The translations under genes were made by a program, and so were the position numbers. A model generated the notes under the pieces. That model saw only the letters and a list, made by a program, of their open reading frames with translations. It was not told the DNA's origin and did not search any database. Source: an uncultured Cellvibrionales bacterium (GTDB taxonomy: Bacteria > Pseudomonadota > Gammaproteobacteria > Pseudomonadales > Cellvibrionaceae). Taken from it: a DNA stretch of 64,000 nt. The first letter of the stretch is position 1, and each line of letters begins with the position of its first letter. The stretch covers positions 1 through 64,000 of the forward strand of contig CAJWBQ010000004.1 of the NCBI GenBank assembly GCA_913020115.1, given 5' to 3'. Shown here piece after piece: positions 24,806 to 34,348 of this stretch.

Positions 24806-26011
24806 ATGGAAAGTTACATCATTGAGTGGTTCAGCCTAATTTTTCGCTGGCTGCACGTAATAACGGGGATCGCCTGGATCGGTGCGTCCTTCTATTTCGT
24901 CTGGCTCGACAATAGCTTGCAAAATCCTCCCCAGTGGAAGGCCGAAAAAGGTATTAAAGGAGACCTGTGGTCAATACACGGCGGAGGTATTTATGAAGTG
25001 GCAAAATACCAATTATCACCGGAAGAAATGCCCACCACCCTACACTGGTTTAAATGGGAAGCCTACAGCACCTGGCTTACGGGAATGGTATTGTTAAGCA
25101 TCATTTACTATCTTGGTGCTGACTCTTATCTCATCGATAAACGCATAGCTGATATTACCCAGTTTCAAGCTATTACTATGGGCCTTGGTTTTATCTTTGG
25201 CAGTTGGGTTCTATACGAATTACTTTGCTCTAGCCCGCTGGGGAAAAATAGCTATGTAATCGCCGGCATACTGACTTTGGCCGCCATCGCAATTTCCTAT
25301 GCTCTAGCCCACCTCTACAGTGGCCGAGGTGCCTACATCCATTTCGGTGCTATCATTGGTACCCTCATGGCGGGCAATGTATTTAGAGTCATCATGCCCT
25401 CGCAGCGCGCTCTATTAGCCGCCATCGAAAAAGGTGAATCTCCAGACCCTAAATGGGGGGCAAAAGCCAAACTGCACTCCACCCACAATACCTATCTCAC
25501 CCTGCCACTAATATTCATAATGATCAGTAATCATTATCCAATGACCTACGCACACGAATTTAACTGGATAATACTTCTGGTCATCGTTGCTATCACGGCT
25601 CTTGCTCGTCAATACTTTGTGCTTGAGCACAAGAAAATACACAAACCCAGCTTACTGATCATATCGGCCTTAGCTACCTTCGCCCTCGCCTATCTATTAG
25701 CCCCTAACAAGCCTACTGTAAACCTGCAAGGCGATGCTCAGCAGAACGTCAATGTCACCGCTGAGGCGAAAGCAATAATTGTTGAACGCTGTGGCACTTG
25801 CCACTCTGCAAACGCCAGCGATGAGGTCTTTACCATTGCCCCAGGGGGTGTTGAACTGGATACACTTCAACAAATGAAGCAGTGGGCCCCTAGAATTCAA
25901 GCTCGAGCCATTGATAGTAACGATATGCCCTTTCTAAACAAAACCGCTATGACGGAAGAAGAGCGTGCGACTCTGGCGCGCTGGATCGCTCAAGGAGCGC
26001 CACAATCTTAA
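24806..26011 (+). CDS. puuD: membrane-bound urate oxidase with C-terminal cytochrome c domain
   Basis: Urate hydroxylase of the PuuD type, forming 5-hydroxyisourate. The N-terminal part (to about residue 300) is a multi-helix membrane domain (WFSLIFRWLHVITGIAWIGASFYFVWLDNSL, with several further helices). The C-terminal 75 residues form a small cytochrome c with heme motif CGTCH and a possible axial Met in DMPFLNKTAM. This family replaces soluble uricase and passes electrons to the respiratory chain instead of making peroxide. No other urate oxidase (UaZ, HpxO or HpyO) is in the window, so PuuD fills the only gap between XdhAB and UraH. It is last in the operon, 35 bases after guaD. Confidence 0.95.
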   Translation: MESYIIEWFSLIFRWLHVITGIAWIGASFYFVWLDNSLQNPPQWKAEKGIKGDLWSIHGGGIYEVAKYQLSPEEMPTTLHWFKWEAYSTWLTGMVLLSIIYYLGADSYLIDKRIADITQFQAITMGLGFIFGSWVLYELLCSSPLGKNSYVIAGILTLAAIAISYALAHLYSGRGAYIHFGAIIGTLMAGNVFRVIMPSQRALLAAIEKGESPDPKWGAKAKLHSTHNTYLTLPLIFIMISNHYPMTYAHEFNWIILLVIVAITALARQYFVLEHKKIHKPSLLIISALATFALAYLLAPNKPTVNLQGDAQQNVNVTAEAKAIIVERCGTCHSANASDEVFTIAPGGVELDTLQQMKQWAPRIQARAIDSNDMPFLNKTAMTEEERATLARWIAQGAPQS

Positions 26012-26032
26012 ACCCAGCTAGTGATAAGCTTT

Positions 26033-26056
26033 CGGAGGCGCTAGTATGAGCCTCCG
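26033..26056 (+). terminator. hairpin after the purine catabolic operon
   Basis: CGGAGGC and GCCTCCG form a perfect seven-pair stem around a ten-base loop, 22 bases after the puuD stop. No clear T-run follows, so the terminator call is tentative. Confidence 0.5.
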
Positions 26057-26111
26057 ATCATCGCTACAATACTTGATTGTTTATTCACCCTAAAAATTTT
26101 GCAGGAACACC

Positions 26112-26684
26112 ATGGAAAAAACCTACATTAACGCTCAAGAGCTGCTGAGTGAATCCTTTAAATTGGCTATGGCCGTCTATGAAAGCGGCTATCGTCCAGA
26201 TTACATAGTAGGCGTATGGCGTGGTGGCGCGCCCATTGGCATTGCGGTACAAGAGCTTATGAGCTTGCTAGGTGTTGAATCAGACCATATCGCTATTCGT
26301 ACCTCCTCTTATGAAGGCATAGGTCAGCGCGGAAGAAAGGTTACCGTACACGGCCTTAACTATCTTATTAAGCGAGTGCACGCCGAAGACGCCCTGCTTA
26401 TCGTCGACGATGTTTTTGACACAGGTTTAAGTGTCAACCAAACCATCGTTGATTTAAAACGAGCGTGTAAGAAGAACATGCCAGAAGTAAGAGTCGCCAC
26501 CCCCTACTTTAAACCGGCCAATAACAAAACAGAGATAGAGCCCGACTACTACAACTGTTCTACCGACAAGTGGTTGGTATTTCCACACGAGTTGAATGGC
26601 CTAAGCCAGGAAGAAATCTCTCTGAACAAGCCGGAAATGGCCCCTTTACTTGAGCAACTCAAGGAATATAGAAAAGCTGACTAG
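26112..26684 (+). CDS. purine phosphoribosyltransferase (hypoxanthine/xanthine type)
   Basis: A type I phosphoribosyltransferase of 190 residues. It has the PRPP-binding motif LLIVDDVFDTGLSVNQT (about 96-112), a family-like YIVGVWRGGAPIGIAVQEL near residue 36, and the late DKWLVFPHELN, seen in xanthine/hypoxanthine transferases. It converts a free purine base and PRPP to the nucleotide. The gene has its own AGGAACACC ribosome site and is separated from the puuD operon by 100 bases with a hairpin. It is a salvage enzyme beside a degradation pathway. I cannot tell hypoxanthine from xanthine or guanine preference. Confidence 0.85.
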   Translation: MEKTYINAQELLSESFKLAMAVYESGYRPDYIVGVWRGGAPIGIAVQELMSLLGVESDHIAIRTSSYEGIGQRGRKVTVHGLNYLIKRVHAEDALLIVDDVFDTGLSVNQTIVDLKRACKKNMPEVRVATPYFKPANNKTEIEPDYYNCSTDKWLVFPHELNGLSQEEISLNKPEMAPLLEQLKEYRKAD

Positions 26685-26784
26685 GGTATTTAAGGAAAGT
26701 AATTTTTCTCTACCAAGGAAGGTAGTAGTCAATCCTAGCCCTTCACTAAGTCCGGACTTGGGTGCATTAAAGCCGCGGCCCATG

Positions 26785-28227
26785 CTAAGCCGGTAGGCAT
26801 ACCGAGAAGCAGCTCCCTCCGCCTTTATTATCCTTGTAGCTTATAACGCCCTTATGAGCATCTACCATGCGCTTACAGATAGAGAGACCTAGGCCGGAGC
26901 TCGGCTCGCCTCCTGTCGCGATACTGCTTAGACGCTCAAAAGACTGAAACAGTTTAGGCACATCATCTGCGGTAATCCCAGGCCCTTGGTCACAGACAGA
27001 AATCAACCAATTGTTTTCTTGATTTTTAAGGGTAATAGTGATTTTGGATTGCAAAGGAGAATACTTCACGGCATTATTAATGAGGTTATCGATCACCTGC
27101 TTAATGCGTTTTCCATCGACTTCCACAATCGCTTCAGCCGGAATTAATTCCAGTAATTCCATCGATTTCTTTTCTGCCGAAATTCGATGGAATTCCGTTT
27201 GTTCCCGCAGCAAAGCGGCCAAATCTACAGGCGACTTATCAATGGCCACTTTGCCACTTTCAATAGCCGAGACTCCTAAAAGATCATCAAGTAAGACCAA
27301 CATATCGTTACTGCTGCGCGCAATCATATTGAGTAAACTACTATGGCGCTCTACACTTAAATCTTTTTTCAGCAGCATATCGGCCGCATTGCTGATTATA
27401 CCCAGGGGCCCTCGAATATCATGAGCCGCCATTCCCAAAAGCTGGTTTTTCTGATGATTAACGGCTTTTAGCGCATGAAACTGCTCCATAAACTCAGCAT
27501 TCTGATTCAAGCGACAGTTAAACTCTTCTGGCTGAAAGGGCTTAAGCAAAAAATCATTGGCGCCGCTTTTGATAAAGCGAGCAGTAATTGCATGACCACC
27601 TTGACTGGACATGCCGATGATAACTAAATGATCCTTACCAAATCGCTGACGAATTTTTGTCGTCAGTTGAAACCCGTCCATTTCATCCATAAAGCAATCA
27701 AGCAAGGCAATGCGAATGTCCTGATGCTTTTCAATTTGCTCCATAGCCTCAGAGCCTGATGACGCCATAAGCACTTGGAAGCGCTGCGTCTCTAGCAGTC
27801 TCCGCAACTGATTTCTTGCAGTACGAGAATCGTCAACCACCAATACTTTAATGTTCCCGTTGTTATACAGTCGCTGAATTAAAGAAACAATGTAGTTAAG
27901 GTTATGGCCGCCGTCCTTCAGTACATAATCAGCAATACGCTTCTGAACGAAATCTTCTCGCAAAGAGGCACTGAGCTGGCCAGTGAATACAATGGGGGCG
28001 ATGTTGCTGTATTGGATGACTAAATCGACCGCTTCACCGTCGGTGGCATCCGGTAAATTGATATCAATGATGGCGCAGAAGAACTCCGTCGCCTGACTGC
28101 TTAAAATCACTTCAGCTTCCGCATAGCTATAGGCTTGCACTACTTCGAAAGAAGTCATGTCTTGTATGGTTTGCGTCAACATCTGATTAAAGGTTTGGGA
28201 ATCTTCAATCACTAACACTTTCTTCAT
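26785..28227 (-). CDS. histidine kinase with two N-terminal receiver domains
   Basis: A soluble 480-residue hybrid kinase without membrane segments. Receiver 1 (about 1-118) has IDINLPDATDGE with the phosphorylatable Asp. Receiver 2 (about 130-245) has LLDCFMDEMDGF and the conserved Lys in LLKPFQPEEF. HisKA follows with GMAAHDIRGPLG (His at about 268). The HATPase domain has LINNAVKYS (N box), DQGPGI (G1) and SSGLGLSICKR (G2), all intact. No output DNA-binding domain is present, so it probably feeds a phosphorelay or a partner regulator. No cognate partner is adjacent. It is monocistronic, convergent with the phosphoribosyltransferase. Confidence 0.92.
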   Translation of the reverse strand: MKKVLVIEDSQTFNQMLTQTIQDMTSFEVVQAYSYAEAEVILSSQATEFFCAIIDINLPDATDGEAVDLVIQYSNIAPIVFTGQLSASLREDFVQKRIADYVLKDGGHNLNYIVSLIQRLYNNGNIKVLVVDDSRTARNQLRRLLETQRFQVLMASSGSEAMEQIEKHQDIRIALLDCFMDEMDGFQLTTKIRQRFGKDHLVIIGMSSQGGHAITARFIKSGANDFLLKPFQPEEFNCRLNQNAEFMEQFHALKAVNHQKNQLLGMAAHDIRGPLGIISNAADMLLKKDLSVERHSSLLNMIARSSNDMLVLLDDLLGVSAIESGKVAIDKSPVDLAALLREQTEFHRISAEKKSMELLELIPAEAIVEVDGKRIKQVIDNLINNAVKYSPLQSKITITLKNQENNWLISVCDQGPGITADDVPKLFQSFERLSSIATGGEPSSGLGLSICKRMVDAHKGVISYKDNKGGGSCFSVCLPA

Positions 28228-28316
28228 AGATTTTGGTGCCCGCCAATTCTTACAGTATTGACGATAGTTTAGACTTAATCACTAATGTTTGCTTAAAGAT
28301 ATCAGTATATTCATCG

Positions 28317-30032
28317 TTAAATTGAGATAACCCCAATCTTGACCAATTTGTCGAGCACTATTTGTACAGCGTCAGCCATATCAACCGTTGATGTATCAAT
28401 TCGCAAGGCGGGAGATTCAGGGGTCTCATAAGGGTCGTCAATGCCGGTAAAACCCTTAATCTTTCCTGCACGGGCCATAGCATAGAGCCCTTTACGGTCG
28501 CGAGACTCACACACCTCGATGGGTGTAGAAACGTGAATCTCTATAAACGTGCCCTCTTGAGAAATCGCTTTTTCAACACAAGCTCTTGTGGCTGAATACG
28601 GCGCAATGGGGGCACAAATCGCGACGCCGCCGTTTTTCGTGATTTCACTGGCCACGTAGCCAATCCGCTGAATATTGAGGTCGCGATGTTCTTTAGAAAA
28701 ACTCAGCTCACTGGAGAGGTTCTGTCTAACCACATCACCGTCCAACAAGGTGACTTTGCGCCCCCCCAATTCCCGTAACTTAACGTAAAGCCCATTTGCC
28801 AGTGTTGATTTACCTGACCCGGACAAGCCGGTAAAGAACACGGTGAAGCCCTGTCGTGACCTAGGTGGCAGCGTTCGATAAAGCTCGTCCACAACCTCTG
28901 GATAAGCGAACCATGAAGGTATGCTCTCTCCAGACTGCAATAGCTGTCGCAGCTCTGCCCCAGAAACGTAAAGGCCCTCTTCGCCGGGCAACAAATGACG
29001 CTCGTCACAAAATTCTTGGCGTTGCTGCACGTAGCGGAGAAAGGGTGCGGGCAGGATTTTGATATTCAGCTCGCTTTGAAAGCTTGTAACTAACTTTTGT
29101 GCCGCCTCTACTTCATAAAATATCCCGCCACGGTTGTTGCGACCGGGGCCAGCGTGATCACGGCCCACTACGAAATGAGAGAATCCAAAGTTTTGCCGAA
29201 TAATAGCCTGCCACAAAGCTTCTCTGGGGCCCGCCATACGCATGCCCAGCTGTACTAAGCTCAAGCTCGCGGTATCGGCTGGGTAGTGGGCTAATACTTT
29301 TTCATAGCACCGCACTCGGCTGTAATGATCTAGGTCACCAGGCTTGGTGAGCCCCACAGCCGAATGAATAACAAACTGGGCATCATTTTCGGCCATTAAG
29401 CGTTTTGTCATGATGACGTGGGCGCGATGAACCGGGTTACGAGTTTGAAAGGCGATGACATTGCTCCAACCCTTCTGCAAAAAACTCGCTCGTAAACTTC
29501 GTGGCGAGTCTCGATAGTGCACAAAGTCATAGTGAAGAGGTGGTGTTACGCCGACCACGGCTCCACCCAGGTAAAAGTCTCCTGATTCATTATTTAAATA
29601 ATGGACACCCGGGTGGCTATCATCATCTGTACTGAATACAGACATCGCTTCCTGGGCCTTATCTACTTTCCAACAATCGCTTACTGTCATGTTGGCAATG
29701 ACTACGCCTTCTTGGTCGCGAAGTGTAATCTGCTCGCCAATTTCCACGCTCTGTGCGAATTTTTCGCTGACGTCCAAATTTATGGGCATGGGCCATAGGG
29801 TGCCATCGCCCAAACGCATGGTCTCTAATACAGATTGGTAATCAGCTTGAGACAGAAATCCTTGTAGAGGCGAAAAAGACCCATCTAACAATAACTCGAT
29901 ATCGCACAACTGACGGCAACTAAGGTCCCACGATTTATTTTCGCACGCGCGCTCTTTTTCCGTGGCCAGCTCATCGCCTCGTACATAGAGATCGAGTAAT
30001 TCTCCACCATGAGCTATTATTTGCGATTGCAT
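28317..30032 (-). CDS. bifunctional ATP sulfurylase / APS kinase
   Basis: Activates sulfate to APS and then to PAPS in one polypeptide of 571 residues. The N-terminal ATP sulfurylase (about 1-380) has a PUA-like first part, then VIAFQTRNPVHRAH and VGRDHAGPG of the active site. The C-terminal APS kinase (from about 390) has the P-loop FFTGLSGSGKSTLANGL and SRDRKGLYAMARAGKIKGFTGIDDPYE. I chose ATG 30032 because AGGA lies nine bases upstream; an earlier ATG at 30053 lacks a site. It directly follows the SLC13-type permease, as expected for a sulfate uptake and activation operon. It is the Sat-CysC fusion, not the CysDN plus CysC set of E. coli. Confidence 0.95.
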   Translation of the reverse strand: MQSQIIAHGGELLDLYVRGDELATEKERACENKSWDLSCRQLCDIELLLDGSFSPLQGFLSQADYQSVLETMRLGDGTLWPMPINLDVSEKFAQSVEIGEQITLRDQEGVVIANMTVSDCWKVDKAQEAMSVFSTDDDSHPGVHYLNNESGDFYLGGAVVGVTPPLHYDFVHYRDSPRSLRASFLQKGWSNVIAFQTRNPVHRAHVIMTKRLMAENDAQFVIHSAVGLTKPGDLDHYSRVRCYEKVLAHYPADTASLSLVQLGMRMAGPREALWQAIIRQNFGFSHFVVGRDHAGPGRNNRGGIFYEVEAAQKLVTSFQSELNIKILPAPFLRYVQQRQEFCDERHLLPGEEGLYVSGAELRQLLQSGESIPSWFAYPEVVDELYRTLPPRSRQGFTVFFTGLSGSGKSTLANGLYVKLRELGGRKVTLLDGDVVRQNLSSELSFSKEHRDLNIQRIGYVASEITKNGGVAICAPIAPYSATRACVEKAISQEGTFIEIHVSTPIEVCESRDRKGLYAMARAGKIKGFTGIDDPYETPESPALRIDTSTVDMADAVQIVLDKLVKIGVISI

Positions 30033-30056
30033 AATAAAATCCTGTAGATACAAATG

Positions 30057-31814
30057 TTAAAAGGGCCAAATCACCGGGATTAAAGCTAAAGACGTACAAG
30101 CCACTAGAATACTTAAGGGAAAACCTAGCCTAGCATAATCGCTAAATCGATAGCCGCCCGGTCCCTGAACCATCAGGTTTGTTTGGTAGCCAATAGGTGT
30201 TATGAAACTGGCTGAGGCGGCTATCATCACAGCGACCGCAAAAGGTGTTACATCTAAGCCTGCAGAAGCTGCCGTGCTTACTGCAATTGGAAACATCACA
30301 ATCGCGGCCGCATTATTAGTAATAGTCTCGGTCAACAACACCGTTGCTACATAAATAATGGCTAATAGTACCATCGGGTTTGGCCCTGCAATACCCATGG
30401 CCCCATCGGCGATCATCGTAGCCAAGCCGACCTTCTGAATTGCGGCACCCAAACCAAAAGCACAGGCGATCACCAATAGGACTCGAAAATCAATGCTTTT
30501 ACGCGCCAACTCTAGACTCAGGCAGCCCGACAACAACATGGCTGCTGCGGTAATAATTCCCGCTTGAAGCAAGCCAATAAGCTCAAAACTCACTGACAGC
30601 AACATTGCCAGCACAATACCAAGCGCGATAGGGGCTCGCTCATGACGAACTCCGGCACTGTTGCTCAAACGACTGATCAACAAAAACTCGCGACTGTTTT
30701 TATACTTAAACAAAAAGCCTTTCTGAGCCTCAAGCAATAAGGTATCACCCGCCTGCAATACAACATCACCCAATTTCCCCTCAAGTCGCTCGCCATTGCG
30801 TGCAACCGAGAGCACCGCCGCGTTGTAGCGATGCCGGAATCTTGCTTCACGAATGCTCTGCCCCACCGCCGGACTCGCAGACGCCAACACCGCTTCGAAC
30901 AGGCGACGGTCCTGCTGCTCGCCGGCTAATTTAAAGGCCTGCTGTGTCGCAGGCAGCAAGCCCTTGATGCTGCGAAGCTCTACTACCGACTCAACGGCAC
31001 CTGCAAACACCAGCTGATCTTGCGCATGAATTTGAGTTTGTGGTGATACAGATAAAACTTCTGTTCCTCGATTTATTTCAACCAAGTAAAGACCTGGCAA
31101 ATGCCGTAGACCAGCTTCTTCAACGGTATGACCAATGAGCTCACAATCTTGGCTGACCTTCATCTCCACCAAATATTCTCTCATTTGGTCAAAACTGGCG
31201 CTGGCGCTCTTTCTGCTAGGCAGTAGGAAGCGACTGAATACCATAAGGTACACAATGCCAATCAGCGTTATAGGTAACCCTATCCATATCAAATCAAACA
31301 ATTGAAACCCAGCAAAGCCATTCTGACGCAATAAGCCGTCCACCACTAAATTCGTACTGGTACCGATTAATGTACAGGTTCCACCGAGGATAGACGCGTA
31401 ACTTAGGGGAAGTAACAACTGAGAAGGCTTGAAACCCGTACGTTTACACCAATTTTGTACGGCGGAAGTAAACATGGCGACAATCGGACTGTTGTTTGCA
31501 AAGGCACTCAAAATAGCCGCAGGCACTAGCAGCCGAAATAAAGCGACCGTTAGATTTGATGGACGCCCTAGCATTGAGCGACTTAACCAAGCAACGGTTC
31601 CCGATTCCTGTAGACCTGCAACAACCACATAAAGCGCCGCGATTGTAGCAATTCCCTGATTACTGAAGCCTGCTAAGGCTTCCGCGGGTGTCAGAATGGC
31701 GCTTACCAGCAGAACGCCAACGGCGGCTAACAACACAAAGTCCGAGGGGAAGCGATTTGAAGCCAACAAAACCAGAGTGCTAATTAAAACGGCGCTTACA
31801 GAGAGTAATTCCAT
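30057..31814 (-). CDS. SLC13/DASS-family anion permease with TrkA-C domains, probable sulfate transporter
   Basis: An inner-membrane carrier of 585 residues. Membrane segments occupy the two ends (from VSAVLISTLVLLASNRF, and after about residue 400 to the C-terminus). The soluble middle (about 205-375) holds two TrkA-C-like domains (LIGHTVEEAGLRHLPGLYLVEINR and VGQSIREARFRHRYNAAVLSVAR). The GTCTLIGTSTNLVVDGLL and SFITPIGYQTNLMVQGPGGY segments are the paired SNT-type motifs of this family. Its position immediately upstream of the ATP sulfurylase/APS kinase gene supports sulfate as substrate; other divalent anions cannot be excluded. Confidence 0.88.
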   Translation of the reverse strand: MELLSVSAVLISTLVLLASNRFPSDFVLLAAVGVLLVSAILTPAEALAGFSNQGIATIAALYVVVAGLQESGTVAWLSRSMLGRPSNLTVALFRLLVPAAILSAFANNSPIVAMFTSAVQNWCKRTGFKPSQLLLPLSYASILGGTCTLIGTSTNLVVDGLLRQNGFAGFQLFDLIWIGLPITLIGIVYLMVFSRFLLPSRKSASASFDQMREYLVEMKVSQDCELIGHTVEEAGLRHLPGLYLVEINRGTEVLSVSPQTQIHAQDQLVFAGAVESVVELRSIKGLLPATQQAFKLAGEQQDRRLFEAVLASASPAVGQSIREARFRHRYNAAVLSVARNGERLEGKLGDVVLQAGDTLLLEAQKGFLFKYKNSREFLLISRLSNSAGVRHERAPIALGIVLAMLLSVSFELIGLLQAGIITAAAMLLSGCLSLELARKSIDFRVLLVIACAFGLGAAIQKVGLATMIADGAMGIAGPNPMVLLAIIYVATVLLTETITNNAAAIVMFPIAVSTAASAGLDVTPFAVAVMIAASASFITPIGYQTNLMVQGPGGYRFSDYARLGFPLSILVACTSLALIPVIWPF

Positions 31815-32175
31815 GAATAGAACAATTTTCCTACTCGACTTCGCCGAGCTTTTTATTAGCTTTTCGGGCCCTTATAACGTGGGCAGCCTTAGAACTTCTG
31901 ATTATAATACATTGTGATTCTCTTACAGGCAGAAATCCAGCCCTAGTGGCAAATCGACGGACAGTTTTCAATAAAAACCCTAGAACACCCGCCAAAAGCT
32001 CGGCGAAAATGCTTCCTATTGTTAAGTTCGGCCCAAATAAGCCTCATCTCATCGTGAAATTCAGGCTATTCACCCTTTTCTGTCTGCTAAGATAGTAGGG
32101 TGTTTGAACTTGTGAATAGGATTATAATCAAAGCAGTTCTAGACACATATGCATTCAATTTAGAGATTACACCTT
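31815..32175. promoter_or_regulatory. 361-bp divergent intergenic region between sulfate permease and prc
   Basis: No plausible gene. The segment must hold promoters in both directions. A TATAAT-like box at about 31904 and a TAAGAT box near 32090 (for prc) are the only candidates I could see, without convincing -35 partners. No operator palindrome was recognised. Confidence 0.4.
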
Positions 32176-34323
32176 ATGACGGTTCGCTTAACACCCCTTT
32201 TGCTAGGATTGAGCTCAACACTTCTACTGGTTTCCCAGCTTGCCTTAGGCAAAGTATTGGAGCCAATCACCTTCACAGAAGATCAAGCCGACACGACAAT
32301 TGAGATCGTTGAAAAGCTGGGGGCTAGGCACTATCGAAACAAAGCCTTAGACGACGAGCTTTCCAGCCGTTATTTAGACCTGTATCTCGACACTCTAGAC
32401 CCGACAAAGAGTTATTTTTATCAAAGCGATATCGACAAATTTGAGCGCTACCGCTTACAGTTCGACGATTTTCTTAAAACCGGCAAATTAGCGGTTAATT
32501 TTGACATATTTGACAGCTATCGGCAGCGTGTTGCCAACCGGGTAGAGGCCAATATCGCTCAACTTAGCGATACAGACTTTAAGTTCGATTTCAGTAAAGA
32601 TGAGAGCCTTGAAATTGATCGCGAAGGTGCCGTTTGGCCCGCTGACAAACGCACCGCTGACGAACTCTGGCGCAAGCGCCTTAAGTCCAGCGTCCTCAGT
32701 TTAAAAATTGCAGGGAAAACTGTCGCAGAGGCGAGAGAAACACTTAGTCGACGACTCAACAACCAACTGAAGCGGATAGACCAGCAAGACGGTGCCGACG
32801 CCTTTGAAGTCGTTATTAACTCGCTGACCCTGCTCTATGATCCCCATACGAGCTACCTGTCGCCCCGCACTCTGGCAAACTTTAATATATCAATGTCTCT
32901 GTCACTTGAAGGCATCGGCGCGGTACTGCAATCTGAAGACGAGCATACCAAGATAGTTCGACTCATTGCCGCCGGCCCAGCTGACAAACAAGGCGGCCTA
33001 AAACCTGCCGACAAAATTGTCGCTGTAGGCCAAGGCTTAGAAGGTGAGATGGTCGATGTTGTCGGCTGGAGACTCGATGAAGTCGTAAAACTCATTCGCG
33101 GTCCGAAAAACACAACCGTTAGGCTAGAAGCCATTGACGCCAATGCCGGTGCAGGCGACAGCACTAAAGTGGTGCGTATCAATCGTGGCAAAGTAAAACT
33201 TGAAGAGCAGGCTGCCAAAAAGACCATGCTTGAACTCACCGACGGTGAAAGGCTCTACAAAATTGGCGTGATTGATGTGCCCGCGTTCTATATAGATTTT
33301 GAGGCCTATCGCAAACGCGACCCCAATTTCAAAAGCACAACTCGCGATGTTGCCAAACTTGTTCTGGAATTACAGGCTGAAAAAGTTGATGGTATTGTCA
33401 TAGACCTTCGCAATAACGGTGGCGGGTCTTTGCAAGAAGCCACAACACTGACTGACTTGTTTATTGATCCTGGACCAGTTGTGCAAATTCGCCAAACCAA
33501 CGAGCGTATTTCTCGGCATTATCAGTCGCGGGGCAATGCCCTATATCGTGGACCAATGGTGGTGCTCATCAATCGCCTGAGCGCTTCGGCTTCTGAAATT
33601 TTTGCCGGCGCCATTCAAGATTACAACCGAGGCCTAATTGTTGGCGTGCAATCTTTTGGTAAAGGTACCGTACAATCTTTAACGCCTGTTAAAGAAGGTC
33701 AACTTAAAATCACAGAGTCTAAATTTTATCGAGTGTCTGGTGACAGCACTCAACACCGCGGGGTATTGCCCGACATAGCACTGCCTGCCCTAGTTGATTT
33801 AGATTTAGTGGGCGAGAGCTCTTACGATAACGCTCTGCCATGGGACCAAATTCACGCAGCACCCCACAATCAATATTATGACCTGCAAGCACTTATCCCG
33901 GAGTTAACCAGTGAACATAAAAAACGTGTAAAGAACGATCCCGATTTTACCTACTTGCTAAAGCAACTGGCTATCGTCAAAGAAAATCGCGATATCAAAA
34001 GCATCTCGCTAATGGAAAGCAAACGTAAAATCGAAAAGGAAGCGCTAGAAAACAAGCACTTGAGCAACGAAAATCAAAGGCGCCAGGCAAAAGGTTTATC
34101 TGAATACGCCTCAGTTGATGCTCTAAAGAAGGGCGATGAAGCTCGAGAAGATACTGCCCCAGGCCTGCCTACTGGCCCTGTGAGTAGTATTAACACTCAA
34201 GAAGAAGAGAGCTCAAACATTAGCGAGGACGGAGATCCATTACTAAATGAAACCGGCTATATATTAATCGACTTCATTGAATCTATTCGGAAAAGCAAGA
34301 GTTCCAAACTAGCTAATTTTTAG
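32176..34323 (+). CDS. prc: carboxy-terminal processing protease Prc (Tsp)
   Basis: Periplasmic serine protease with a Ser/Lys dyad that trims or degrades proteins from nonpolar C-termini. Length 715, slightly longer than E. coli Prc. It has a signal peptide (MTVRLTPLLLGLSSTLLLVSQLALG), an N-terminal helical domain with LDPTKSYFYQSDI and DPHTSYLSPR, and a PDZ domain (about 235-330, GIGAVLQSEDEHTKIVRLIAAGPADKQGGLKPADKI). The S41 protease core follows, with the catalytic Ser in NRLSASASEIFAGAI and the Lys in SFGKGTVQ. The C-terminal domain is charged and includes ERRQ-type segments. It is monocistronic and followed by a hairpin. Confidence 0.96.
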   Translation: MTVRLTPLLLGLSSTLLLVSQLALGKVLEPITFTEDQADTTIEIVEKLGARHYRNKALDDELSSRYLDLYLDTLDPTKSYFYQSDIDKFERYRLQFDDFLKTGKLAVNFDIFDSYRQRVANRVEANIAQLSDTDFKFDFSKDESLEIDREGAVWPADKRTADELWRKRLKSSVLSLKIAGKTVAEARETLSRRLNNQLKRIDQQDGADAFEVVINSLTLLYDPHTSYLSPRTLANFNISMSLSLEGIGAVLQSEDEHTKIVRLIAAGPADKQGGLKPADKIVAVGQGLEGEMVDVVGWRLDEVVKLIRGPKNTTVRLEAIDANAGAGDSTKVVRINRGKVKLEEQAAKKTMLELTDGERLYKIGVIDVPAFYIDFEAYRKRDPNFKSTTRDVAKLVLELQAEKVDGIVIDLRNNGGGSLQEATTLTDLFIDPGPVVQIRQTNERISRHYQSRGNALYRGPMVVLINRLSASASEIFAGAIQDYNRGLIVGVQSFGKGTVQSLTPVKEGQLKITESKFYRVSGDSTQHRGVLPDIALPALVDLDLVGESSYDNALPWDQIHAAPHNQYYDLQALIPELTSEHKKRVKNDPDFTYLLKQLAIVKENRDIKSISLMESKRKIEKEALENKHLSNENQRRQAKGLSEYASVDALKKGDEAREDTAPGLPTGPVSSINTQEEESSNISEDGDPLLNETGYILIDFIESIRKSKSSKLANF

Positions 34324-34330
34324 TCGGCTT

Positions 34331-34348
34331 AGCCCCCGACTGGGGGCT
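34331..34348. terminator. hairpin between convergent prc and hybrid kinase genes
   Basis: AGCCCCC and GGGGGCT form a perfect seven-pair stem with a GACT loop, placed exactly between the two convergent stop codons. No strong T-run on either side. Confidence 0.55.

Noticed and set aside
26748-26759. Perfect 12-bp palindrome AAGTCCGGACTT between the phosphoribosyltransferase and kinase genes
   Set aside because: A single copy between convergent genes, with no T-run and no promoter nearby, is not enough to call an operator or terminator.
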